From: Heterotrichella gracilis
Taxonomy: Eukaryota; Sar; Xanthophyceae; Tribonematales; Xanthonemataceae
NCBI GenBank assembly: GCA_032358255.1
Contig: JAULBX010003777.1
Location: 1-64,000 of the forward strand
Direction: 5' to 3'
DNA length: 64,000 nt
Part shown: piece by piece, positions 22,101 to 31,949 of the stretch
Numbering within the stretch: position 1 is the first letter of the stretch
How the letters are laid out: every line of letters begins with the position of its first letter
Translations under genes and position numbers: made by a program
The notes under the pieces: generated by a model
Told to the model about the DNA's origin: nothing
What the model saw: the letters and a program-made list of their open reading frames with translations, nothing else
Database searches by the model: none

Positions 22101-23716
22101 GCACAATTGCAGTGACTCAAAGCAAAACAAACAAGCTGTAACATGCCATGTTCCATTGGAACGTGTGCGTTGAGCAGGGTGATCGCCGGTGCAAAGATGG
22201 TATATGCAGAGTGCCAATCAGGCTGCTGCAGCGCATGCTTGCTAGGGTTAATGATCTGCCCCTGCCAAACCCTAGCCTGGGGTCCCAACCTTTGAAGAAC
22301 TCGTTGAGGAAGTCCAGCATGTCATTTGCCACACCCACCTCGTCGTACACGCGGTCCCGGGGATCCTGTGCAAAGGCAAGAAAAGGTCAAGAAATTACTG
22401 AGGGATGGTTAAAAATAAAGGAGAAAACCAGCCGCTGAAAACTGAATCATGAAGACCACTTTGGCAAAATTTGCACTCCACTCTCCACCCTAGTGGCAAC
22501 CCCATCAGGCCCCAAACTATTGCCAATGTGTTGCAAGGCCCAACCCTACTCCCTAGCCCTCATGCCGCCATCGCCACTCGCACCATTGCATGGGGATTTC
22601 CACCCCTAATGGCCATGCCAATCACTACCATTGCCATCATGATGCACCTCGCACACACTTCCCCACCCCACTTACATCGCTGTACGAGAAGCCCACCCCC
22701 AGTGGCTGGTCCACATAGATGAGGTTGTGGCCCCTATCCCAGCCATAGGGCGCGACAGTCACGCTGCCGTTGTTGTCAACACGGTAGGGGCCATTCTCTG
22801 CAATATCGGGGGACAGTGGTTCAATGGTGGGGGTTCAATTTCAGGGGTTTTTGAATGGGGTCCCGCTTCTCAAAATAAGGTTGGGACATGAGGTAGGGAG
22901 GGCGGTCTACGTAGGAGATGACACGCTTTTCAGCAGGGAGTGGACAAATCTACTACAATGGCGGGTGTTGTCCGCAATGGCGTATAGGGTGGGTGAAATG
23001 AGCACCGGGGTTGGTTGTTCAATCAGCAGAGAGTTACAGCAGCGCCCGCTGTGGGTACTCCGTGGCAGGCAGGCAGGATGTGCAGTGTCGCGCGTACCGG
23101 TAGTTAGGGTTGGCTAGGGTTTGGGGAAGGGTTTTTGGCGCACCTTCAAACAGCGCCAGCTCAGAGGAGCAGCCAGGGCCACCTACAGCAGGGACAGGGC
23201 ACCAGAGTCAAACGAGACTACCACATACGAGAAGCCATAACACAGACGCCCTAGTGAGGTGTGGGCTCTGGTCTACGGTGCACATGGGCAGGCATGGGGT
23301 GTGTGCAAAGGCACAAAATGCACCATAGTCTCAACAACAGCTTTCAAGCAAGCAGTTGCAAGAGCATGTCTTGGTACCCACGCTACCACTTTTGCAACGC
23401 AGCATCCTGGCTCCATCACCCCCCCAACCCCACCTGTCATCCACAGCACCACGGGGTCGCTGGCGTTCATCTCCCGGGACTCGAAGAACATGTAGAACAT
23501 GTGCCCGTCATGGGTAGACACCGGGCGGTTCAGTTTGAAGTATCCAGAGATCTGCAGCGGCTTTCTGCCCAAGTCGTTGCCTGCACCCAGCTGCTCCTCT
23601 TCGCTGTAAAGGAGAGTGATTGGCTTCTGGGTGAGCCTGGGTGACGCGTCCGCGTAGCAGCCTTGGAGCACGAGCAGTGCGCAGGTAAGCGCAGCCAAAG
23701 CTGTGGAGGAAGCCAT
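19106..23716 (-). CDS. serine carboxypeptidase, carboxypeptidase Y-like (peptidase S10)
   Basis: Nine exons in phase (23716..23434, 23182..23144, 22797..22676, 22365..22290, 21984..21932, 21207..21013, 20615..20365, 19989..19698, 19267..19106) encode 490 residues. A signal peptide opens it (MASSTALAALTCALLVLQGC). S10 landmarks appear in order: NRPVSTHDGHMFYMFFESRE, GGPGCSS, ENGPYRV, NLIYVDQPLGVGFSYSD, FFITGESYG (catalytic Ser), HYVPAV, IAIGNGLTDP, IYAGDQDLICNWLGN (catalytic Asp) and GHMVPMDQP (catalytic His). The family removes C-terminal residues at acid pH in the vacuole or secretory path. CNWLGN and the overall order resemble carboxypeptidase Y more than plant acyltransferase relatives. 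Introns 5-8 contain copies of neighbouring exons. It diverges from the plastid L21 gene across ~450 bp. Confidence 0.92.
19204..19503 (-). repeat. three ~115-bp copies around carboxypeptidase exon 9 start
   Basis: The genuine segment (gcgtgaacatggtgac...ccatggggaccatgtggc) is at 19204-19280. A near-identical copy lies at 19322-19400 and a shorter one at 19450-19503. Between them lie ttattgttagggtttagggt blocks that are themselves almost identical, so the duplicated unit included the telomere-type motif. Confidence 0.92.
20188..20770 (-). repeat. carboxypeptidase exon 7 flanked by copies of its two ends
   Basis: Exon 7 is 20615..20365. A degenerate copy of its 3' end with donor region lies at about 20188-20262 (SGLEAYMN then altered). 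A copy of its 5' part lies at about 20698-20770, covering the CMGTEWSTECKLAM region in diverged form. Both copies are in the adjacent introns on the same strand. Confidence 0.8.
21194..21655 (-). repeat. direct and inverted copies of carboxypeptidase exon 6
   Basis: Exon 6 begins at 21207. Same-strand degenerate copies lie at about 21300-21405 (…GYAGWQALQGGEMDTTVNLKG) and 21470-21565 (…MWKALQECKLDTPVNLNG-like). A further copy lies on the plus strand at about 21541-21650 (MWQAVQGDKHNPSVDLKAIA). The last two overlap head to head, giving an inverted junction. Confidence 0.85.
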
Positions 23717-24166
23717 GGCTGCGTCGCGGTTTGCTGGGTGGGGTTGGTTGGTCACGGAGGGTTTCGTTCCGGAACAGTCACGTTGTGACGGCCCACCACA
23801 GAGCTCGCAATGCCTGTAATAACTACCAGACAGCACAGAAAACCATGCCCTTTTGCTCGTAGACTGCTTCACAGTGAAAAAGAGCACCCCTTTATTGACA
23901 CGACTCGCGTACATATAGAGAGGCTCCCGCGCATATGCATGCATTGTGCCGACACTCCCGGTCCAGATTAATACCCCCCCCTACACTTGCTTAGCCACAC
24001 AATCTCGGCGGCGAAGTGCCCACTCTAGCCCCACTCGAGACCTTGAACAGCCTGCATTGCGAGCATTACAGCCACTCTTTGCCACCAGTCTGCAGCGTGG
24101 GTCGCGCTAGTTTGGTGTCGGGTCGATTCCCCTTGACAGGCAGTGCGTGCGGCGGCTACCGTGACA
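23717..24166. promoter_or_regulatory. divergent intergenic region, carboxypeptidase / plastid L21
   Basis: These 450 bp lie between two outward-facing start codons. On the minus strand a TATA-like ctatatgta lies near 23912-23922, about 200 bp upstream of the carboxypeptidase ATG. No other element is recognised. Confidence 0.35.
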
Positions 24167-26025
24167 ATGAAGGCATGCGGGGTGCTGGCTCAGCCAGCTG
24201 CAGCACTGACTAGCTCCCGTGTGGTGGCACGGTGCGTCTGCAGCTGCGGAATCTACTACTAGGCTGTTATTGCCGGGTCATGGGGGTGCGGTGACTGACT
24301 GACGTTTTCAATTGCAGGCAACTCACATCAAGCAGGGTGGCAGTGACACAGCAGTTTAATGCCCAGGTAGGCCCAGCATACAGAAAACACAACGCATCCC
24401 AGCCAAACAGACCCTTCAAGAGTTTCAGAGCCACTATTAGTCGTTCCACACCACTCTTGGCTGCCTTCCAATACCTGGCCACCAGTGAACCTTGCAAGCT
24501 GAACTATGTTTTGGTACTGAAACAGTTCCACGTAGGTATTGCACCCACCTGAGGTGCTTCACCTCACTCATAAGCTGCAAAGATTCAATTCCTTAAACGG
24601 GTATTCTGTAGGCTTCCAGGCTATCGGCTGGCAGGCGGGCGCTGAGCGTGCGTGCTCAAACTGTTGAGGCCCCAGCTGCAGTTGAGGCCGATGAGGCCAC
24701 CACAGAGGCCACACCCAGGCCCGAGCCCTCCTACCTGAGCCAGTCTGAGAAGTATGCCGTGATTGACCTGGGGGGCGTGCAGCACCTTGTAGAGGAGGGG
24801 CGGTGGTACACCTGCAACAGGCTAACGGTAGGTGCAGCATTGCAACTGCGACTACCAGTCCCCAGGACGGTAGCAGGTGGCCAGGAGCAGAGGCAATAGC
24901 TGGCTGGGGTTGCACCTATCTTATTCACATAGGTGGTGCGTCTGCAATAGGACACTGGTAGGTGCTCAACGCAGTGATGGGGCAGTAGCTGAAGGGGTTT
25001 CACCTATCCAAGCACTGCAGTTGGATAGCCTCCTGCTGAAGCTTCCCAGGATTAGCACAGCAACAGCAGGAACTGGCGATATATGCATCCAGTTGCAAGC
25101 GCATGGTGGGGAGGCAGTTGGTCCTGACTTTTGAGACGTCCACCAAAGGAGATCATTGTTGCTTAGCCTGCACGCTGCGTTGGGCAGGTGCACCTGCAGA
25201 CCCACCAATCCAGCCCAGCCCACTTTCCACTTTGGGTCGTGTGCTTGGTTTCAAGGACGTACGTTCAAGGACGTACATGGCTGTGCGGCCACCCACCCAC
25301 CCACCCACGCACCCACCCACCATGGCCCCCACTGTACACTGCAGGCTGAGCCGGGGTCCACCGTCCAGTTTGGGCGCGTGCTTGCCTTCAAGAACGAGGG
25401 CACCTTCCATGTGGGCAAGCCATACCTGGAGAACGTTAAGGTGGAGGCGGAGGTCCTGGACGAGGTGAGTGGGGAGGAAAACGGCGGTGGGAGTGGGGTG
25501 GTCCTTGTGCAACTATGGTCAAAAACTGTCTGGCTGCAGACACTGGCTGCATTCAGGGGCACTGAGTTGTATGGGTAGTAAACACTGGGTGGAGGACAGT
25601 TGTAGGACGAGGACAATTAAATTTGAATGTGGGGCGTTTGGGCTACAACACTTGGCACGCCATTGACTGTTACGCATGGCATCCTTACGGGGTATTTGGT
25701 ACTGGTGATGGGTGCACAGAGCAAAATGGAAGCTCGTTCGCCGTATGGGGGGTTGCAATTCTGAGGTCGGGTTTTTTCCTGCCCTGCAGCTGCGTGGCCC
25801 CAAGCTGATCACGTACAAGATGAAGCAGTTTAAATTGTGATGCTAGATGGGTGTAAACTCTATCGGGGGGTACAACCTGCAGTGCTGACTGTGTTTTTCA
25901 CTATGCAGCTGCGCGGCCCCAAGCTGATTGTGTACAAGATGAAGCCCAAGAAGCATTACCAGCGCAAGACCGGCCACAGGCAGGACCTCACCAAGTTCAA
26001 GGTGGTGAAGATAACCTCCGAGTAG
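24167..26025 (+). CDS. RPL21: plastid ribosomal protein bL21 precursor
   Basis: Four exons in phase (24167..24231, 24620..24827, 25345..25464, 25909..26025) give 169 residues. The N terminus ([19 protein letters not shown], then [13 protein letters not shown]) is Ala/Ser/Arg-rich and acid-poor, as in chloroplast transit peptides. The mature part has L21 signatures: [63 protein letters not shown]. bL21 binds 23S rRNA in the large subunit of the plastid ribosome. The first intron was placed by phase: the acceptor at 24619/24620 restores the frame, while one 8 nt earlier would not. Three of its exon edges have intronic copies. Confidence 0.85.
24800..24970 (+). repeat. copy of bL21 exon 2 end with donor
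   Basis: The exon end ggtggtacacctgcaacagg...acg|gtaggtgc (24801-24835) is repeated diverged at about 24932-24965 (ggtggtgcgtctgcaatagg...ctg|gtaggtgc). The second copy keeps a strong donor. Confidence 0.75.
25221..25400 (+). repeat. copy of bL21 exon 3 start
   Basis: Within genuine exon 3 the stretch from 25363 (gtccagtttgggcgcgtgct) continues into tgccttcaagaacg. A diverged copy lies at about 25225-25262 (ttccactttgggtcgtgtgc). A (CACC)n run at 25292-25320 lies between the two. Confidence 0.7.
25790..25950 (+). repeat. duplicated bL21 last-exon start
   Basis: An upstream copy at 25795-25833 (gcag|CTGCGTGGCCCCAAGCTG...) precedes the genuine exon at 25909 (gcag|CTGCGCGGCCCCAAGCTG...). Both have polypyrimidine-AG acceptors. 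The copy runs in frame to a TGA at about 25840. Confidence 0.9.
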
Positions 26026-27894
26026 GCTGGAGGGCAGCTTGTACTGCATACAGCAATTGGCTGTGCACGGAGCAGCACAGTAGGGCGCAACTGGGTTGCG
26101 GTTGGGGCTAAACCAGTGTGGTTGGTTCCACCGACCCTGCCTGTAGGCATTGAGGCTTACGAGCCAGCTATGGCAGCAAACAATGGCAGCCATTGATGCT
26201 TCACACACCACCACGCAGGCCTGGCTTGCGGGTGATGCTGTAAAGGCTTGTTTTTTCCCTTGGTTTTCACCAGTATGTGTTTATTATCCCACAACTTACA
26301 GTTTTCTGAAGCTTTGGCTGTGGTGCCTGCCACACTCGCTACCACTGGACGGGGTTAGCGAGGAAGGGTTGCGGCAGCAGCACATACCTGATACCGCTTA
26401 CCATACCAGTGAGCATCGGGTGCTGCACTTGGTACTCTGGCCCTTCTTTGTTACAAGGCTCCCGCTTGGCAACGGTGGCACTGGGCTGCAGATGTCAGCT
26501 AGTCTTTGTAACATGTAGAACCATTATCAACAAACAATGCACATCTTGCCAGTAGCTTGATGTTCAGGCTTGCGGGCACATTTTGCTGAAATAAGCTGAA
26601 CAGACACTAAACTACATATGCTAGCTGCTCTTGCTAGTGGCTTGGTCTTTGGGGCCTGTGAGTGGAGCGGGGCTGTCAGCTGCCCAGCCAGCAAGATGGG
26701 CCACAGGCGAGGCGGGCAAGCGCAATACAATACATAGAAAAATGTGCCAGCAACAATACTGTCTATTACATATGCTCTGCATAGTTGCAGCGTGCGAGAA
26801 AGGGAGGTCTGAGCAACAAGCTGGCCAACATTGCTAACCCTTGGACATGCTTGTGCACTGGTAGGCCCAAGTTACTCTCGCGCGCGCATTCTGCAAAAGT
26901 CATGTTCAAGTCCCGGATGCCAAACTGAGTGCACCACCTGTCAGGTGGTTACCAAAAATGATTCAAGCCGCCTTGGTGGTCTGTCATACCTTCTCACTTG
27001 TCAACCCTTACACATGGCTCATCAAAAGACCCCCTATCGCTCCAAAATAAAAAAAAAGCACCGTAATTGGAAGCAGTGTGACGAGTGGGGAAGTTCACAG
27101 TTTATATTCTACACTGCTTGTGTAATGCTGTGGCAAGTTCGAGCAAGTTTTCCACACCTTGCCCTAAACATCAATATTACTATGAGAAAACACCACGAGT
27201 CCCTCGTGCAGGGGAAAATTGCACGCTATCAAGGGGCTCAGTGTGCGAAGCACAATCAGATATTTGGTGCAACATTGCTGGCTGGCAATGCCCAAAGGGT
27301 GATGCTGTGCACAAAAGAAAAGGTGGCACGGCTTGCATAAAGTGCATGGCTTGGCGCCACCAGCATAAACGGAAACCAAAACGAGAGCAATATAAACATG
27401 AGTAGTATCCCTCCCAAAGTACGCGCACACCCAACGTGCCCCCCCGCATATGCGCTGTATTTCCCCCTGCTGCTTGTTGTTCACACGCCACTGGGGTCAG
27501 GTAGCGCATGAACCTAATTTCAGTCATGACCCCCCTTGGTCCTTGTGTACCCAAACAAGCAACGACTGCCTCTAGCCATCCTATCCCAATCGCTGCATTC
27601 CCCAAGTGCCATCACGCATCCATATTCACTGAGGGCCCGAACCCCAGCCGCTACCCCATCAGCAGTACATGCATAGGATCCTTCAGCCCTTGATGACTCC
27701 CTTGTCTGCATGTGCACTGCTCGCCACTGATGCAAGCCCTGCTTGTCCCTCAATGTGCACCCCTCCACATGCACATAATCCAAGGAGGGCAGCAGACGAT
27801 GTTGCCTGCCCAGGTAGCTCCAGCACACGATCCTCCAGCCCTTGGATCCAGCGCTGCCCATCCCCACACACCAACCCTCGTTCACGTGGTCACT
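26026..27894. other. convergent intergenic region, L21 / heat shock factor
   Basis: About 1.9 kb without a recognisable gene. Near 27668-27690 and 27826-27850 there are diverged copies of the last coding bases and stop region of the heat shock factor gene (pattern cagccctt-gatg), whose genuine end is at 27895. The rest is unique-looking sequence without family matches. Confidence 0.45.
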
Positions 27895-30325
27895 TCAGCC
27901 CTTTATGTCCCCCATGTCAGCACTCACGCTGGGCGACAAAAACTGCTGCCAGAAGCTGTCCGCAAGCGCGCCGTCATCCCCAGACAGATCCGCCGATCCC
28001 AGGGACCCGATGTTGTCCAGGAGGTACAGGGGAAGGGACAGGTCGTCCAAACCCTGGTCTAGGGCTCCCGCAAGCGGGTGCAAGGGCGCTGCCGAGGGGT
28101 CTGGGAGGAACTGCGCGGTGGGGGTCCCAAGGGGGCTGGATTGGTGGAGGAAGCCCAGGCCGTCGCTGGTGGTGACCCCCTGCATGGCCGCCACGTCTGA
28201 CTGGGGCGGGGACTCCACTTTGACCACCACTGGCCCAGGGAGGAGAACCCCATCAGGCGCCAAGGGGAGGCCGGCTGAGGTGGAGGCCATGGGGGCGGTG
28301 CCCACAGGTAGCAGGGGGAACGGTATGGCGCTATTGGATGCCAAGGGGAGGTCGCCACCCAGGCCCGCTGACATGGCGGGGATGGCTCCCGCGTCGCCAC
28401 CTGGCATGGCCATCCCCGGAAGCGTGGGCAGCATTGGCAGGAGCGAGGCCGCCAGCCCGGTGGTAGGGGCCGCGGCGGCGGTGGGGGGCATGGCGAGCTT
28501 GCTGGGGCTGATGGGCAAATGTTCGCGGATGGTCACTGTGCTGGGCACGGTGGCTGTGTTGATGGAGAGACCATCGAACGCCGAGTCGATGCCGTCCACG
28601 GCCCGATCCCCATGCTCCGGGAGGGCTTCTGCTGGGGCGGCTGGCGCGCTGTTTTGCACCAGCTGCATGAGCAGCGAGGCCAGGTCCGGGGTTGCGTTGG
28701 GGTTGTAGGACACCAGCTGCGAGTTGGGGTCGGAGGGGGTGCCGGCGTCCGCCTCAGAGGGGGCCGCTCGCCGCTTCTTGCCTGCGGGAGGGGGTGGGAG
28801 GAGAGGAGGGTTAATGGGTGGGACATGTGAGGTGTGGGGAGAAAGGGGGGTCAGCGGGCGGGCTTACAATGTGGAACTCATGCACGCACGCACATGCATG
28901 GCAATAGCTTTCTCCAGGCCGTTTTTTGGCAGGCAGTGCACGACTTGGGGTGGGCAGGTGGGAGCGAAGCAGTAGGCCAAAACAATTGTATTGATTTGTC
29001 GCAGGGTTTGTGCAGCAGCCGCAAGGGTTCTCCCCACACACCCCTGAGGCCCGAGACGTCTGGAGGGGAAGACTCACGTGTGCTGCGCTCCGCGGCCTCC
29101 AGGCGCTTGCGCTCCGCCTGTGCCTGCTGCTGCTGCGCCAGCGCCGCCATCTGCTGCAGGATGGCGGGGTTGTGCAGCGCGCGGCCCAGCAGCTGTACCA
29201 GCATGGCCTGGTTCTTCTCCTGCTTCTCAAGCCGCTGGTGCAGCTCCTTCACGGCGCCCTCGGTTTGCTGCGCGGCGGAGGGGGGATATGCATTACACTC
29301 CAGTAAGAGGTTTGTGTGTATATTGCAGATCTACGGTGCAAAATAGCTATTGGGTTGTAATGTGGCTATCAGTACCACTCCATGCTCAAGCCAAAGCCAC
29401 TACTTGCTGTGGAGCACACGCTCAACACCCCACCCACCTGCTGTTGTTGCCGCAGCTTCACCAGCTCCACCAGCAGCACGTTCTTGTCACGCTTCAGGCC
29501 GTCCAGCTCGTCTGACACGCCATAGTGGCCCAGCTGCAGAGCAAGAGGATGTAGATATCAGTCAGGGGGTGCTAGCCATGGCAAAATGCACCCCCACATG
29601 GCACTAGAATGAGAACTTCACAGGAGTGTAGACAGTGGATGACTCTTTTTTGGGTATGTGTAAAAATGTGGGGTGTTGCTGACCTCGATTACGCTCTGAG
29701 CCCCGTTCTGCCCGCCACTGGTTGCCGTGGGTCGCCTCCTGTGGATCTCCTTGAGGAGCTCTTTCCGGCCATGGATGAAGTATTCGTTGGCAAACTCCCA
29801 TCGGTCTGGGTCTACCTTCCGAAAGCCCTGCAGATGCAACCCACCACATTCTATTGGGCTTCTCGAGAGGAGAACGTGACCAAGACGTAACAGCATATGC
29901 ATGGCGTGAAGGACTCACATAGGTGTTGAGCTGCCTCACAAAACTGGAAAAGTTGTTGTGCTTGAAGTGCTTGGGAAGCAGGTCCCTGGCAAACTCCGCT
30001 GGCTTCCACACGACGAAGCTGCAACACGAAGTGGTGTGAGGCTTGGTACCAGGGACACAAAGGGACACGCAGGTAGCACCATGTGTGGCTGTACCTTTGC
30101 CCATCTGCTCCCCAAGACACAATGTCGTCCGAGTTGGCAGCGTCCACCAAGTCGTACTGCACAAGGAAACCAGGGAAAGTTAGAAGGTATGCAGAAGGGA
30201 CAATTTGGCTCACATGTTGGCTCTGTACGCACCGTTTTTGTCAGGAATGGAGGAGGCTGTATCGGCCCACCACCACCCTGATCGGCCCTCCCCTTCTGCT
30301 CGGGGGGTAATTTGCGGCTACCCAT
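27895..30325 (-). CDS. HSF: heat shock transcription factor (HSF)
   Basis: Seven exons in phase (30325..30233, 30156..30095, 30018..29919, 29827..29684, 29533..29438, 29267..29078, 28781..27895) encode 523 residues. The HSF DNA-binding domain is complete: [49 protein letters not shown] and [18 protein letters not shown] coiled-coil oligomerisation region follows ([20 protein letters not shown], then [14 protein letters not shown]) and then a basic GKKRR signal. The long Pro/Ala/Ser/Gly-rich C terminus ends with DSFWQQFL, which resembles the aromatic/acidic activation (AHA) motif of plant class A factors. Trimers bind nGAAn elements in stress-gene promoters. I did not see a clear heat shock element in its own upstream region. 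Confidence 0.93.
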
Positions 30326-31949
30326 CAACTATCAAAGTGGCTGCTTCAGCATACAAGGACAAGGCCGACGGATTGCAGCCGGAAGGTCAAAGGCACTCTA
30401 TATAGCTAAGGCACAAGATGGCAAATCGCCACCCAGAATAGGGCCCTTCAAACTAGCGGTTCAGGTTGAAGCAGTGGTTGGCTGCAGCCTTCACAGGTCT
30501 ATCAAGCACGGAGGAGGCGTAGCAAACTCGCTAGTGGTTGAAACAATGGCTATCGCCAAGTTGTAAGCCATGTTAAAGGGATTCTTGCTTTTTCAGCACC
30601 CCACGTTTTCCACCGACGGCGGACTTCAGTGGCACAGAATTGGCGCCACAGAATATTCAGCACGGCGCTTTCCACCCAAAAGCTGCAAAAGCGCAACCCA
30701 AAAGCCACGGTTGCTGCGCTTTTGCCAGACTTGTGGGCCAGCGCAGCGCTCGTTTGGGCGCTTTAGCACTTTTGGGTGAAAGTGCCGTATTCTGAGGCTC
30801 ATGTTGCCAACACATGCGACACACACAGGTTGTGCCTGCTTCGCCACACAGATTCCTAAGTCCCAATCAAGGTTGCAACTCCTCAAAAGCAGGCGAAATA
30901 GCAACGATTAGCGGTGGCGTGCTGCCTGGTTTGTGGGCAAAAAGCACCGCACTGGGGAAAGTGCCGCTCGGGCTCGGGCCAAGGGTATGACACCTTAAAA
31001 GGTCATAGGCTATAGTGCAGGTTTTCTGGCCGGGCAATTCGGTGGTAGGTTCATGGTGACCATGGTGGGTACGATCCCAGGCTTGATAGTGCGCTGCCAA
31101 TGACCCCTTGACCCCATGTGCCATGCCACATGCAAGGCTCACAAGTGAGGTTCCAGACGAGATTCTAGCAAGGCAGTGCCCAGTGTTTGCCCTGCGCAAG
31201 GCTTGAAGGCACCCATTGTTTGCCCTGAGCAATCATTGTATGATACAAGGGATGTCACATGGGGTCAATGATTCATAAAGGCGCACTGAACTTCGATGAA
31301 CAGAGTGTTTGGGTCACATTGCAATTGCTGTGGCAGCTGCAAGGCAATATAACTGCGGGACAAGAAAGTGTTAATAGCGTCTGCAGCTGTCAAAAAACAA
31401 GTGAGGTTCTCATGGTACCACGCATTCCAGCAGTACAGCCGGATTTGCAGTCATCATGCTGGGCAGTTTTTTGCCAGGAAAAATAAACAGGAACAACTCA
31501 GTTTATGCACTCCCAGCACAGTTGCGCTGACAGCTCAAATTGATACAGAATGGCCAGCAGGGAACACAAAAATGGCAGTACACAACGTGAAGCCTTGCGT
31601 CAAAACCAAAATGCAACAACCAACCAGCGCTGGAAACTCAATATCACGTATAGCGTTTAGGTAATACACGTTGCCGGTCAGATTCAACCACCTCAAGTAG
31701 AAAGGACACGCTCCCAGACCTACACGCCATGATGAGCACTGGGGGAGAGGTAGCATGTGCTGAGGGCAGCGGAAGAGGGCAAGGCAAGTTCTTTACCAGG
31801 AAAACCACAGAAAACACAACTCTGCCCATTGTCACCACAACCATTTTTAGCCAGGCTAGGCGCATGCCACAGCCGCATGGACCACGCACCCATGGCCATT
31901 TATGCGCACGGCTTTTATGCACGGGACGTGAGCAGGGGCGGGTGCATAG
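30326..31949. other. intergenic region between HSF start and coiled-coil gene end
   Basis: About 1.6 kb with no recognisable gene. It should contain the HSF promoter and the 3' UTR of the coiled-coil gene. It includes a nested inverted repeat (listed separately) and a small palindromic block at about 30988-31008 (tgacaccttaaaaggtcata). Confidence 0.45.
30646..30798. repeat. nested foldback element
   Basis: The left arm 30646-30694 (ccacagaatattcagcacgg...) pairs imperfectly with the right arm 30758-30798 (...gtgccgtattctgagg). Inside it, 30684-30696 (gcaaaagcgcaac) pairs with 30710-30725. No ORF is present. It looks like a small non-autonomous foldback or MITE-like element. Confidence 0.65.

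Noticed and set aside
26840-26930. Possible tRNA (gttcaagtcccggatgcc)
   Set aside because: The T-arm-like string is not flanked by pairing acceptor, D or anticodon stems.
27669-28708. Plus-strand open frames opposite the heat shock factor's last exon
   Set aside because: They mirror the GC-rich, Pro/Ala-rich HSF C terminus. No family sequence is visible, whereas the minus strand joins in phase to a complete HSF DNA-binding domain.
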